This document shows, piece after piece, positions 1-10,447 of a stretch of 64,000 bases of DNA. The notes under the pieces were generated by a model. The model saw only the letters and a list, made by a program, of their open reading frames with translations. It was not told the DNA's origin and ran no database searches. How positions within the stretch are numbered: position 1 is the first letter of the stretch; each line of letters opens with the position of its first letter. Where the stretch lies: NCBI GenBank assembly GCA_011800155.1, contig CM022370.1, positions 2,976,001 through 3,040,000 on the forward strand, given 5' to 3'. This DNA comes from Flammulina velutipes. Taxonomy: Eukaryota; Basidiomycota; Agaricomycetes; Agaricales; Physalacriaceae. Both the position numbers and the translations under genes were made by a program.

Positions 1-555
1 TCGTTCCAGTGCTAGATTCAAGCAACACTCTACATACAGAAGCAATAAAATAGCAATCATCTACAGCAGACTGATTTGCAGTCTGTGTAGAAGATGTGTG
101 TAAATATTTGATCCCGATCATCAACCAAGTGCCAGTGCTGTTGCCTTCTTTCCACGGCCATGAAAAGCGAAATCGATGAGCAAAGTAGCCCGAGGCTTCT
201 GCACAGTCTAGCAATATTTCTCTGGTACTCCGGCTATTCTGTACTCGACACGGTATGGCCGCTAGATTCTTCTAACATTGCAATAAAAGCGTGCAGCACT
301 CACCGCCTCACAGACCTCGCATTATCAATTGATCACACGTCATCGCCTTTTGGCCTTGGTTGCCACTGGACATTTACCACTGTATGACTACCCAAAGTCG
401 GTTATTATGCAAGCTAGGACCTTTGTCTTCGCCATCACCTTCCTAACACGGCAATTTCAGAATTGGTTGAGCCACTCGACAAAGACCAGTGCGCCTTCCT
501 TCCCTAAACGGCTATTCTCAAAACCAATTGGCGCGACGAGGATGGCTCTGGGGGT

Positions 556-562
556 TATAAAG
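556..562 (+). promoter_or_regulatory. TATA box of the C2H2 gene
   Basis: TATAAAG lies about 100 bases before the ATG at 661, in an otherwise G-rich stretch. It is a plausible core promoter element. The rest of 1-660 shows no gene I can support. Confidence 0.5.
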
Positions 563-660
563 GCGGGGCGAAGCAGCCATCAGTTCTCATACCATCTTCC
601 CTCTGAGAACTCAACTGCCTTCCTCATCCTCATCCTCACCTCCCAAATTCACCTACTCAA

Positions 661-1574
661 ATGCCTCGAGTATCGACTACGAAGACTTGCTCTGCCTCGG
701 ATTTTGATCCCCTTGTGAGTGCTTACCCGGCACGCGCCACTCACCCATGCTGACATAATTGTTTCTTTTGTTCTCCCTCAGACCATCAAGTGCCCTTGGT
801 GCCCTTCCCAATTCTCCCACCCCGCCGATCTCAAGCGACATGTGGATATACACGACGCCAAGACTAAGCTGTACGTATAAGTCCTCCCTTTCCATCTCAC
901 TGTTTATTTACCGTTTCATAGGCGCTTCCGCTGCACTTACGAAGACTGCCCGTTCTCCTCCCGCCAAAAGTGCAACCTGAACGTCCATATAAAGACTGTG
1001 TGCGTATCTACTCGTATCTTCGGATATGAGTTGTATAACTGATGTTTTGAGTAGACACTTGAAGATCAAGGACATCCATTGCGAACACTGCAGCGAGTTC
1101 GTCACTGGGAGCATGTCCTCACTCAACCACCATCTTAAGAGGAAGCACGCTGGGTTGAAGCACACCCATGTCAAGCTCCGCCAACCCGAGCTGTCGTATT
1201 CTCCCCAGACATCGACCTCCTCCGAGTCCGAGTCTGATCCGGAGTCACCTTCCTCCTCGTCTCCTCCATCCCCCACCGAGTTGAAGCTCGAGTCTGATCT
1301 CGACTCAAACACGTACTTTTCCACCCAGTACGACCCCACCGCCTCTACCGCGAAGTCCATGTTCCCCGCCGTGCATGACCTCTACGATTTCTCATTCAAC
1401 CCTTCCGATTTTCAATGGGATTCATACTCCACACCGGCAGCTGACTCTACGACATACTCCCCGTACTACGTGCCATATTCTGCTCCCAGTCCGAGCTTCT
1501 ATCTCGCTCCTCTGGATATGTATGGGACGGAGCCTGAATCAACATGGGAGGTCGATTCTTCGTTGTTCTTTTAG
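661..1574 (+). CDS. C2H2 zinc-finger protein, probable transcription factor
   Basis: Four exons (661-714, 782-870, 922-999, 1055-1574) join in phase to give about 246 residues. Three adjacent fingers lie between residues about 20 and 90: C-x2-C-x12-H-x3-H, then C-x4-C-x12-H-x4-H, then a C-x2-C finger ending HHLKRKH. Introns separate the first two fingers and cut through the second. The rest is a Ser/Pro/Glu-rich acidic tail with Tyr-Pro-rich stretches, typical of an activation region. Such proteins usually bind DNA in the nucleus; the target is unknown. A TATA box lies upstream. A broken partial copy of the tail lies at 3285-3530, so this family has duplicated locally. The fingers are clear, the biological role is not. 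Confidence 0.85.
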
Positions 1575-1926
1575 CCTGTTCGTGCGGAAACTATTTGTAT
1601 TTTATATAAGGAAGGGACATTGCATTTTGTACATTTATCTAATCACCGTTTATCTTTTCATTAATCCTATGGTGGACACTACGTTTATTGTTTTCTCTGC
1701 ATTTGAACCAAGTTCTCACATTTGATGTCTGTATAACAGTATATCTGATTCTTAGACAACCTTCACCTTCCATACCAGAATGTGGCGTGGTATTGAGTTT
1801 TGTTTTAGTCTATACATATAACACCTTCGTCGTTGATCTCCTTGATATTGAAGTTCGCATCCGCAACAAGATTGACATCCGAGTCATGGGCTCAAAGAAT
1901 GTCGATCATGTCTTTTGCTGAAAACC
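1575..1926. other. Intergenic, 3' of the C2H2 gene
   Basis: AT-rich 3' flank of the zinc-finger gene and 5' flank of the HNH gene. It contains one TGTGGCG motif at 1781. I see no gene here. Confidence 0.4.
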
Positions 1927-3151
1927 ATGACTGCACTACCACCATTGGCTTCCCTACTTTCCGTCTCTGGGAGTCACCGTTCCATCACCGACGCCTACGA
2001 ATTGTGTCTCGAAACGGAACGCAAATGTACACAATCACAGCTTGTCTACGTCCGCATTCTTGGCTACCTCCTCCTCAATGCTCCATCAAGCACCGCTCAA
2101 GGATGTGTGGTGAACGACATCATTGCATGTACAGGCCAGTCTGATCGCTTGAAGCTCGGAGAGACCTACATGAACCAGTTCATCCGACCTTGTACGTGAA
2201 CCCTATGGTTCTCTGATCTGAAATTAATCTCCTACAGTTCAAAAATCCAGGAGGTCGACCTCGACAGAATCAAGTACTCAGAGTCCATCGTTCGATGACA
2301 TCAAGGAGTTCACCGAGAGTCAACTAGTCAACGACCCGCAAACCCACAAGGAGGCGAAGGCATCTGTGAGTAAAGGCAACATTCATAGGGCCATAGTCGC
2401 TCATCTGTATCTCTAGGCCTTGATACGGGATAACTTTCGTTGTATGGTTACGAAGAAATTTGACACTGACAGTGCTTTGGAGAATGCTGAACTTGGGCGG
2501 ATTTGCCTCGCGGGCATTGCGGCTGGCGGTCCGGGTGCGGAAATGACCCAATGCTGCCACATCTTTCCGGAGCCAGCGAATGCTGGTCTACTGGAATCAG
2601 GTTCGAGGGAGAGTAACTGCTAATTCTTAAATTTTGAGATGCTTACTTCAGTTCTTTCAGGCCGATTATGCGGCGGCCACCTGGACTGTCCTTGAGCGCT
2701 TTGGCTACGCTCATATTCTTCAGGGAATCAATGGAAAACTGATTCACCGTCTTGAAAACATCATGACCATGACAACAACAGTTCATGACGCATTTGACCG
2801 CCTAGCACTTTGGTTCGAGGCTACGGTGCGTAGTTACAATACCCTTGTCCGTGCTCTTCCAATTGTCCTTAGGATGAATTAAACTGTTACACCGTCAAAG
2901 CCCGCAACAATACCTTGCTCGGCTTGCTGGAAATTCCTACAACCGTCAAATTCGTCTCTGCGGACGAAAGGATTCCATTACCATCGCCACAATATCTCTC
3001 CCTTCACGCGGTATGCGCTAGAGTTGCTTCCCTTTCTGGCGCCGCGGAGTACATCGAATCATTTGACAAGGATATGGAGAATACCGATGTTCTATCTGTC
3101 GATGGGAGTTCCGCAGATTTGTTGTGTTACGCACTGATGTCTTCAGTGTAA
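1927..3151 (+). CDS. HNH-nuclease-domain family protein, possibly frame-disrupted
   Basis: Reads as exons 1927-2191, 2238-2365, 2417-about 2611, 2661-2825 and 2873-3151, roughly 340 residues. The middle exons match the fungal HNH_2-type layout: a stretch like LIRDNFRCMVT, then CCHIFPEPAN, then DYAAATWTVLERFGY. The His-containing CCHIFPE segment is the expected metal and catalytic region. The family is widespread in Agaricomycetes, usually in many diverged copies without known substrates. Introns 1, 2 and 4 splice in phase. The third does not: the obvious donor near 2612 leaves phase 1, while both acceptors before 2661 need phase 0. Either the intron is unusual or there is a one-base lesion. 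Family assignment is fairly secure; whether an intact protein is made is doubtful. Confidence 0.68.
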
Positions 3152-3156
3152 CTGGC

Positions 3157-3202
3157 ATGCGCTAGAGTTGCTCGCCTTTCTGGTACCATGGAGTAATCTG
3201 AG
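3157..3202 (+). repeat. Short duplicate of the HNH last exon
   Basis: This stretch repeats 3014-3059, inside the last HNH exon, with about 80% identity (shared core ATGCGCTAGAGTTGCT). It is a small downstream copy of coding sequence with no open frame of its own. Confidence 0.6.
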
Positions 3203-3284
3203 TGTGTTGCTTCGTCATCTCCCACTGGGAATGAATATCAATCAACGGACAAACAAACCACCAAGTCGTTCACCAACTCGCTTC

Positions 3285-3530
3285 CTTCGTGCTTCCCCCC
3301 AGTCGTCGAGCTCTTCCGAATCAGATTCCGAATCACTTTCACTTTCCTCTGCGTTCCCTTCATCCCCCATATGATTGAAAGTCGAATCTGATCTCGACTC
3401 AAACGCGTACTTCTCTAACCAGTACGACCCCGCCGCCTCTACCGCGAGGGCCATGTTCACTGCTGTGCGGGACCTCTACGATTTTTCATGGGAGGTTGAT
3501 TCTTCATTATTCTTGTTGGTGCGGACCATA
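3285..3530 (+). pseudogene. Decayed partial copy of the C2H2 gene tail
   Basis: The sequence aligns closely with the acidic tail of the C2H2 gene at 661-1574, roughly bases 1200-1400 joined to 1543-1570. The zinc fingers are absent. An in-frame TGA stands at 3372-3374 where the intact gene has an ACC-GAG pair. An internal deletion of about 150 bases joins the LYDFS stretch directly to the WEVDSS end. Similarity appears to continue into the 3' untranslated region. These are direct sequence observations; loss of function is inferred from the missing fingers, the stop and the deletion. Confidence 0.85.
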
Positions 3531-3661
3531 TTTATAATTTGTACAAGAATAGAGTATCGGAATGTTATGTAGTAGTTTTAGTGTACACAACGTTGAATCA
3601 CGTTCAAGAAACGACGTTCCAAGGTCTCTCATTGGTTTTCACCACTCCATACGTTAGAAAG

Positions 3662-5045
3662 TCAGGCAGAGAATAAGTCCCGAATCCTAGAGGCGCTGTC
3701 GTCACCTGGATAATATGTCAAGTTACAAGAGCGAGCAAGCCAACAAAAGAGAGACAACGTACCCACAACGAAGACGACTTCTGTCACTGAGGCTATGGGG
3801 CCCATACGCAACCGCATCCTATTTTTCAACCCTTCCACATCCAGGAGATAGGGTACTTCCAAGATGATTACCTCTAGCGCAGGAAAACAACGGTGTACAT
3901 GGCTGCTAAAGCTCCCGTCACCTTGGATATCTACATTATCGGTAGAATCCTCGGCCTTCATATCGATGCCACCAACGCAGAATTTTACATCCTTCACTCG
4001 AGGCGCTAGAGGAAAATATTCGATGATGGAACTCATCCATCGAAACATGACGAGGTGATCGACGCCCATTCCGGAGCCGTCCGACAACTTAAAAGTCACA
4101 GAGTGAAGTCGATGTAGTGCGATCTTCGCCGCCCCGGCGGAAAGAATCAAGTTCGCTGGGATGGGGTTCAAATTCACGTCGTGAATGGGAGGGAAAATTA
4201 TGTACCCTGGATGTTTCTCATTATGAAACTAATTTCCTCCAGTGTACCGGAGACGCCTGCCAACAATCGAATGAACGGTCCGGCCGATATGGGACACCCA
4301 GAAGATGCACTTGAATCGATTTCAATCTTGCGGAGGGGACTCGGAGATGGAGAGGCTGTAAGAATATCGTCGACCAGCCAGTCCAACTGTCCACAACTCG
4401 ATTGACTTGCTTCGAGGACTTCCAGGCGAGATAGATCTATATGATACGGGACGAGCGCAATCGGGGTCGAGTCGGATTCGTGGTGAGAAAATAATAGCCA
4501 CCACCGCAGCGACTGCAGCTTCGGGAAGTGGCTCAGCAACCACCGAGCATCGTTGACATCCGACACGCGGGAGATCTCCAGCTGTGTCACTCCAGGGAAT
4601 GAGCACAAAAAGCGATCAACCCCGCCTGCTGGGGTACGATCTATTAGGTCGGAATAAGTAGAAACCCACGTAAATTTCTGAGCGGCTGGCATCGTTGGGA
4701 TATCGTGGAAGGTTCCAACATCCCCCTGCGGAAAATACATGCACATTGCCGAGAGGACGTAGTTTAGCACTTGAGGCAACGCGGTCGAAATTTCGTTCCA
4801 GCGCGTGAAGTCGTCCTCGTCGTCGAAAAGTGCCTGGTCAAAAATGTAGCGGAGAGATGCAGCGCGCCAGGCTTTGGAGACGAGTGATAACGTGAAGATG
4901 TCCTGACGACGATGGAATTCGTACTCGTCGTACGTTTGCAGTGTGTGGAGTATGATGAGGTCCAGTAACTCAGAAGGTATGTCTTTATCACGTTGAATTG
5001 GGTGGAATATAAGATGATTCTATGCTCGCCTTTTGCTGTGGACAT
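3662..5045 (-). pseudogene. F-box-like protein, tandem copy 1, frameshifted near its start
   Basis: A close tandem paralogue of the gene at 5313-6742, with the same exon layout and matching introns near 4155-4200 and 3713-3763. The ATG at 5045 opens with MSTAKGEH exactly as in copy 2. Between GAGCAT and TTCCACC, however, it has 14 bases where copy 2 has 21. This 7-base difference throws the ATG frame out of phase with the F-box-like region (DIPSELLDLIILH). In the homologous frame a TAG precedes that region, and I see no ATG until well inside the protein. The rest stays open and similar to the paralogue (DRFLCSFPGVTQL, LDWLVDDI). Most likely a recent pseudogene, unless an unrecognised 5' exon restores the frame. 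Confidence 0.72.
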
Positions 5046-5312
5046 GATGGTTCCAGTCTTAGTCCTAAACGTGCATTTTGTGACTATGTCTGGGTCACGC
5101 GACTGCGTAGCTAAAGCTGCTAAACGCGTATATAGATACTAGATCCCGGCTCGAAAACGTTCGTTGGAACTTGGAATTCTAGTAACTCCAGACTACTAAA
5201 CGCGTGATAAAAAAGGAAGACACCGTTGTACAAGGAATTGTAATGTTATAGTGTACACAACATCGTTCAACGTTTGTCTTTTCAAGATCTCTTACGGACG
5301 TTCGATTGATCT

Positions 5313-6742
5313 TCACCAATGGCCACATCCAATGCCCCCTCTGAAGTCAGCCTCATAGAGCATCAAGTCGGCATGAATCCTAGCGGTGCTTTCGTAGTCT
5401 AGATAACATGTTATAATGGTGAGCCGCGAAAGAGAGAAAACGTACCTACCTACAACGAAGACGATTTTTGAGGCTAGGGCACCCATCCGTGACTGCACCC
5501 TGTTCATTGACGCTCTCACGTCCTGGAGATCCAATCCAGGTAGTTCCAAGGTAATCACCTCTAGCGCAGGAAAGCGGCGGCATACATCGTCGCTGAAGCT
5601 CCCGTCACTTTGGACATCCACATTATTGGTAGAATCCTCGGCCTTCATATCGACATTAACGCGGAACTTCAGTTCCTTCAACTGAGGCGCTAGGGGAAAA
5701 TGTTTTATGGCTGAACACATCCATCGAAATAGGACGAGATTATCCACGTCTAAACCGGAGCAGCCAGACAAACTAAAAGTCGTAGACTCAAGTCGATGTA
5801 ATACAATCTTCGCCGCCTCGGCGGGAAGAAAGACTTGCGCTAGGATGGGGCTCAATTTTCACATCGCGAATGGAAGGGAGAATTACCCTTGAGGTTTGTC
5901 ACCAAGAAACTCATTTCCTCCAGCGTACCGGCGACGCCTACCAGCAATCGAGTTAACGACCCGGTTGATAAAGCACACCCTTTGCGTAAATGTGAATCGA
6001 TTTCGATCTTGCGGAGGCGGAGGGGACTCCAAGAAGGCGAGGCCGCAAAAATATCGTCGACAAGCCAGTCCAACCATCCACCCTCCGATTCAGTTGCTTC
6101 GAGGACCCTCAGGTGAGATAGATCTAGGCGATACGGTGATGGGAACTCAGCATGGGTCGAGTTGGATTCAGCGAAAGGGAAACTGCAGTTCTCCCACTGC
6201 AATGACTGTAAATTTGGGAAGTGGCTCAGGACCCACCGAGAATCGTTAACATCCTCTACGTTCATGATCCTCAGCTGTGTCACTCCAGGGAACGAGCACA
6301 AAAAGCGATCAGCCCCGCTCCCTGGGGAACGATCGAGGTTGGGCATGAACCACGTGAGCTTGTCGACGGCTGGCATGGTAGGGATATCGTAGAAGGTTCC
6401 ATAAGCGAGATCCCCTGGTGGTGTCGGTGGAATGGGGAAATACACTGCCGAGCGAACGTAGTTCGCCACTTGGGGCAACGCAATCAAAATCTCGTTCCAC
6501 CGCGTGAAGTCGTCATCGTCCCTGAAGGATGCGTTGGTAAAAAGGTGTCGGAGACATACAGCGCGCCACGATTTGGAGACGAGCGATAACGCGCGGATGG
6601 CCTCACGGGAATATCCGTCTTCGAGGGTCAATACATGGAGTATAATGAGGTCCAATAATTCAGAAGGGAGGTCTTTATCATGTTGAATTAGGTGGAATCT
6701 AAAGGACAGGAGGCAGGAATGCTCGCCTTTGGCTGTGGACAT
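5313..6742 (-). CDS. F-box-like domain protein, tandem copy 2
   Basis: Three exons (6742-5887, 5839-5450, 5398-5313) give 443 residues, with introns of 47 and 51 nt. Residues about 22-70 form an F-box-like motif: DLPSELLDLIILHVL, then SLVSKSWRAVCLRHLF. The remainder resembles the diverged LRR-like tails of fungal F-box proteins (DRFLCSFPGVTQLRI, LSHFPNLQSLQW, RFPALEVITLELP). Such proteins usually act as substrate receptors of SCF ubiquitin ligases by binding Skp1, but no substrate can be read here. Start chosen at MSTAKGEH because copy 1 shares it; an upstream in-frame ATG at 6838 is less likely. The neighbouring frameshifted copy shows recent tandem duplication. Confidence 0.75.
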
Positions 6743-7121
6743 GATGGTTCCAGTCTGAGAGAACAAAAGGGTGCACGGATTCAAACTGTGCACGGGCCAT
6801 CTTGTGCTTATACCTAGGGCACGTGACTGTTTGCGCACAGCTGCTGCTGCCGTGCTGCAGAACTAATGAAATTTGGATTTATGCTTGAACGCGACGCCGA
6901 CGAATTGAAGTGAAGATACAGAGGCAAACGTAAATCTTCTGTGAAAGGTAATGCCATTCATTACCAAGTAAACTGACATCCTAGTCAACAAAAGCGCATA
7001 ACGAAAAAAGAAAAAGGCGCACCTCCGGATGTGGTATGTAGTAGTACAGTGAATGCAATGTTGTTAAGTGATATAGCATAATGAAAATCTCTAAAAGATG
7101 AGAATTCATACATACTTACCT
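6743..7121. other. Intergenic, no gene seen
   Basis: Lies between the F-box gene start and the LysM gene end. AT-rich towards the right; no open frame or structure of note. Confidence 0.4.
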
Positions 7122-8241
7122 CTACGGATCGAAATCCACCGACGCCAAACTGCGCCTCCGAGCCGCCAACCCAGGGAGCTGCATCTGCTCTGATGGCTCC
7201 AGCTGGCTCGTCCGCACGCGCACAGACTTGCTCTCAACGAACGGGGGCGGTCGATACGGCGGTCTGGGCGTCCTATCCTTGTCCTCGGAAGTTCTCCGCG
7301 ACGGCTGAACGTCTCCTAGCTGGTGGGCCTCTCCTCTATCGGTATCTGCGCCGTCGAACGACAGACGGGCGATGATGGTATCCCTGGTCGAGGATAGAAG
7401 GGTGCTGAGCGAGTTTGAGTTGGGTGAGGACCTGTGTGGATGGATAGTTGGTCGGGGCGGTATTGGGGTAGGCATTGAGGGAGGTCTTTTGGTTGGAGGT
7501 AGCTTGGAAGAGGTAGATGGAGGGGGGAAGAAAGACATTTCCGAGACGGGGACGCGTCGTATCTTTGAAGTGGACGGGGAGCGGTGCGAAGGAGAATTTA
7601 GATTTGGGACGTGGCCGTTTGCGGAAGAAGGAGGAGTTTTGAGAAATAAGCTGGCGCGCGTTGCTTTGTCGAGCGGTATATAGAGCATTTTGCGGAGATG
7701 TATAGAGTCTGTTGTCCACATGTGGTTGGCCCGCCTCAGGTCAGCGAGGCTTATTCCGTACTTGAGGGATACACCTGCCAGAGAGTCTTTCGCAGTCACC
7801 TTGATATGCAGATATGTATTCAATACTTGTGTAACGAACAGAACTACACACCTCATGCACTAGAACTGTCTCCTCATCTGGGCCGGCTTGCTCGTCGTCG
7901 TCGTCGTCGTCTTCTTCCACGTCTAGATCAATGCTGTCCAGGACATCGACAAGCTGCCCAGTCTTAATCCGCCGCGTCAACGTCGGTCGTGTGACGTTCG
8001 CATCTTCCGAAAACGACCCGCCTCTTAATGGATGGTGGTGGCTCTGGCTTTTGCTAGTCGTCGGTACGTCGGTATGCGAGCGTACATGCAGACTCCGCCT
8101 ATACGACACGCTCGACGACCTGCTCGACGAGCGCGAAGGGAATCCGGATCCCGATTCTATAGGCGATGTTGAGGTGGTTGCTATTGAAGAGCTCGACGCG
8201 AAGGGATTGTAGTCCGGTGAGATTCGTCCGTCGAATAACAT
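7122..8241 (-). CDS. LysM-domain protein, non-secreted type
   Basis: Two exons (8241-7852, 7799-7122; 52-nt intron) give about 355 residues. After a Ser-rich N-terminus and an acidic run (VEEDDDDDDE), the LysM module is split by the intron: VHEVTAKDSLAGVSL, then YGISLADLRRANHMW and LRKMLYIPLD. The C-terminal half is Pro/Ser/Arg-rich and looks disordered. No signal peptide or membrane segment is visible. This resembles the conserved intracellular fungal LysM proteins rather than secreted LysM effectors. LysM modules generally bind N-acetylglucosamine polymers; for the intracellular class the ligand is unclear. The start at 8241 (MLFDGRISPDYNPF) is a choice; the same frame is open to an ATG at 8373. 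Confidence 0.82.
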
Positions 8242-8256
8242 GTAAAGAGAAATTAT

Positions 8257-8280
8257 AGGACGTCGACGTCGACGTCGAAA
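8257..8280. repeat. GTCGAC microsatellite
   Basis: About 3.5 tandem copies of a GACGTC/GTCGAC unit just upstream of the chosen LysM start. If the start is the ATG at 8373 instead, it would encode an Arg run. Confidence 0.6.
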
Positions 8281-8281
8281 G

Positions 8282-9418
8282 ATGCAAGCAGTGGTCGTGA
8301 AGGTCTTTGTGCCACGCCCGTCATTGATGGTAAAAGGCCGGAAGGCGGTCCCGAGTGTATCCATGTTTGCCACCGCGACTGCGATAGTGTGGCGCAGCTA
8401 TTATAAATATACTGAAGGAGGCGCTTATGAATTTCAGACCAAGAAAATACTATATATATCAACTACAGCTTTCGATATAGATTCCCACAATCTGTGGCGC
8501 CAAATTTCAAGTATAGAGCCCATTTTGGGGATAATAAATGGAATCCCGTAAGGAGCTTTCCAGACGCTCATAAGTACGCTACTTGTCTTCCTACCAACAG
8601 TCAGCAGCTAGGCGTGTTATTATACAAAGTACTTCATATATTGGTAGATCTAGACGCTGACATACCTTCAACGGTTAACATGGCTTAGATCTGAATGATC
8701 TGGATCCCGTATGAACTCAATGTCTGCATGACCACATACTGACACCGGTACCGCAGTCTAAGTATCAATCATCACTAAACCTCCAACATCATATAATTAC
8801 GCCACACTTCCCATCAGATTCCCACGATTCCTACTGATAATGAATTATGTACATCCACACGTCAATCGTCGTCGCCATTATCGCGAATAAAGAGCCTTGA
8901 GGGACTTTTGACACATATTAACTAGGACAGGTCGCCTCTGGCGAGAAGGCAGGAGGTATGGATCTACAGTGCCACAATGAACCTTGAGACGCGCGCATGA
9001 CCCCCTTGAACGCATGGTCCTTGGAGAAGTGTCGTAACTCGTACAATTCGCCGTAGGCCATAGAATACCGAAAGTGCTATAGATAAGATGGGCGATCGGT
9101 AAAAGTGCCACAACGTCCGCGGCGCTCGTGTTCTTATCATTCAACGCTACGCCAAAGCCAAGGCTACATTGACAATACCGCACCCGCACATCCATTATCT
9201 TAACGCCGAAATGAGAACTCGCAATCGAAGTGAAAAATTGCGCAATGCAGGGATGGTTTTACAATTTCCATCGCAGATGCAGTGCTATAGGTACACTTAC
9301 AAGTGCTGCTAGTTCGTCGTCGTATAATCTACAGACATTGGAAGGGAGGGAGTAAATAGGAAGAATGAAGTTGATAAATTTACGTTCAAGCATGTCCCCG
9401 TCGCAGTAGCCAGTGAGA
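8282..9418. other. Intergenic, 1.1 kb without a supported gene
   Basis: Contains a 105-codon minus frame at 8878-9195 that lacks recognisable similarity and supporting splice sites, so I do not call it. It also holds TGTGGCG motifs at 8388, 8493 and 8800 (the last inverted). The right part is the 3' flank of the bZIP gene. Confidence 0.4.
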
Positions 9419-10234
9419 TCATGCCTCTAGCTCTCTGGGCCGCTTGCCAGCCGTCGTCGTAGCAGCCGTGGCATTCGCGCCTTGCGCCGCACCAGTAACA
9501 CCAACAACAAGGCCTTTCAACCATCCATTCTCCCTCCTCAAACCCTCGCACTCCCTCTCCAGCTCGCTCACCCTCGTTTCGAGCTCCTTGGCCTTGCCCT
9601 CAAGCGCAGCCTCCCTCTCCTTCTTCTTCATCCTAAACCGCGCACTGGCAGCGGTGTTCCGCCTCCGCTTATCCTCCGTAGGGGAGAGCTGGGGATCGAT
9701 CTCGAAGGGGGATGAGACGGACAGGGAGACGGACGACTTGCGTGTGCGCGCACGCTTCGCAGGGGGCTCCTGATCCTGGTCGTCGTCGCGCTCCTTTGGC
9801 GTAGAAGGCGGAGCGGAGATGTGATTTTGGGCGTTAAACATGAGTAGTTGGGCCAGCGACGGTGAGATCGCTTGTTGCGGTTGCTGCTGCTGCTGCTGGA
9901 ACATCTGGCTGTACTCTCCGGAGAGGAGAGCACTGAGATCGAAATTTGGGGGGAGCTGGTGGGAGGGCTGGACGTTTGGGATGGCGGTGCCGGTGACGAC
10001 GTTCACATGGCCATCGTGGATGGCTGCGTTCTTTGCGGATTTGATTCTCTCCGCCTCCTCCTCGTCCTTCTGGCTTGGTGGGTAGTTGTTCTCTAGGACG
10101 GGGCTCTCTTCCGAGTCAAAATTGATACTCGTCCATAGCGATGCGAGGTCTGGATAAGGGTGCTCCGACAGAAGATCCTGGCTGGACTGAGACGGCTGCA
10201 ACAGCAAGTTTAATCCCTGCAAATTGGGGGCCAT
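9419..10234 (-). CDS. bZIP transcription factor, CYS-3/MetR/Zip1-like
   Basis: Single exon, 271 residues from the ATG at 10234 (MAPNLQGLNLLLQ). A C-terminal basic region reads KRRRNTAASARFRMKKKERE at about residues 190-210. It runs straight into a leucine zipper (heptads around LEGKAKELETRVSELE, then LRRENGWLKGLV). The RNTAASARFRxKKKxRE form is characteristic of fungal CYS-3/MetR and S. pombe Zip1 regulators, which control sulfur assimilation or metal stress. That specific role is inference; bZIP identity is clear. The N-terminus is acidic and Gln-rich (a polyQ run near residue 115), fitting an activation domain. The frame stays open upstream to another ATG at 10447, but MAPNL is the better start. 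A short upstream ORF precedes it. Confidence 0.88.
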   Translation of the reverse strand: MAPNLQGLNLLLQPSQSSQDLLSEHPYPDLASLWTSINFDSEESPVLENNYPPSQKDEEEAERIKSAKNAAIHDGHVNVVTGTAIPNVQPSHQLPPNFDLSALLSGEYSQMFQQQQQQPQQAISPSLAQLLMFNAQNHISAPPSTPKERDDDQDQEPPAKRARTRKSSVSLSVSSPFEIDPQLSPTEDKRRRNTAASARFRMKKKEREAALEGKAKELETRVSELERECEGLRRENGWLKGLVVGVTGAAQGANATAATTTAGKRPRELEA

Positions 10235-10368
10235 CGTTATCGTAGGCAGTGAGCAGAGTTGCAAAGTCTGGCGGTGGTCGACAGAGTCGTCGAGGTCGTT
10301 TTTTCTTGAGGAGCAAGTGGAGGGTAAAAGTAAAGCCTTGGTGCAGATGGAAATCCAATCAAAGTGCC

Positions 10369-10404
10369 TTACAAATCGAAAGCGGACGATCGGTCCGGTG
10401 TCAT
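10369..10404 (-). promoter_or_regulatory. Candidate short uORF before the bZIP gene
   Basis: An ATG at 10404 opens an 11-codon frame ending in TAA about 135 bases before the bZIP start. Fungal bZIP stress regulators are often controlled by uORFs. Its presence on the mRNA is not shown, and a GTAAGG at its end could instead be a 5' intron donor. Confidence 0.3.
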
Positions 10405-10447
10405 CCTGCCCCTTTTCACAGCAAATTAGTCCGGATGTCCGATACAT

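Noticed and set aside
8878..9195. A 105-codon minus frame in the LysM-bZIP interval
   Set aside because: No recognisable motif, no splice partners, and amino-acid composition typical of chance frames.
9885..9900. A CAG-type microsatellite in the bZIP gene as an unstable repeat
   Set aside because: It encodes a short Gln run typical of activation domains and is too short to be remarkable.
10116..10358. An 80-codon minus frame overlapping the bZIP start as a regulatory uORF
   Set aside because: It begins with TTG, not ATG, and has no other support.
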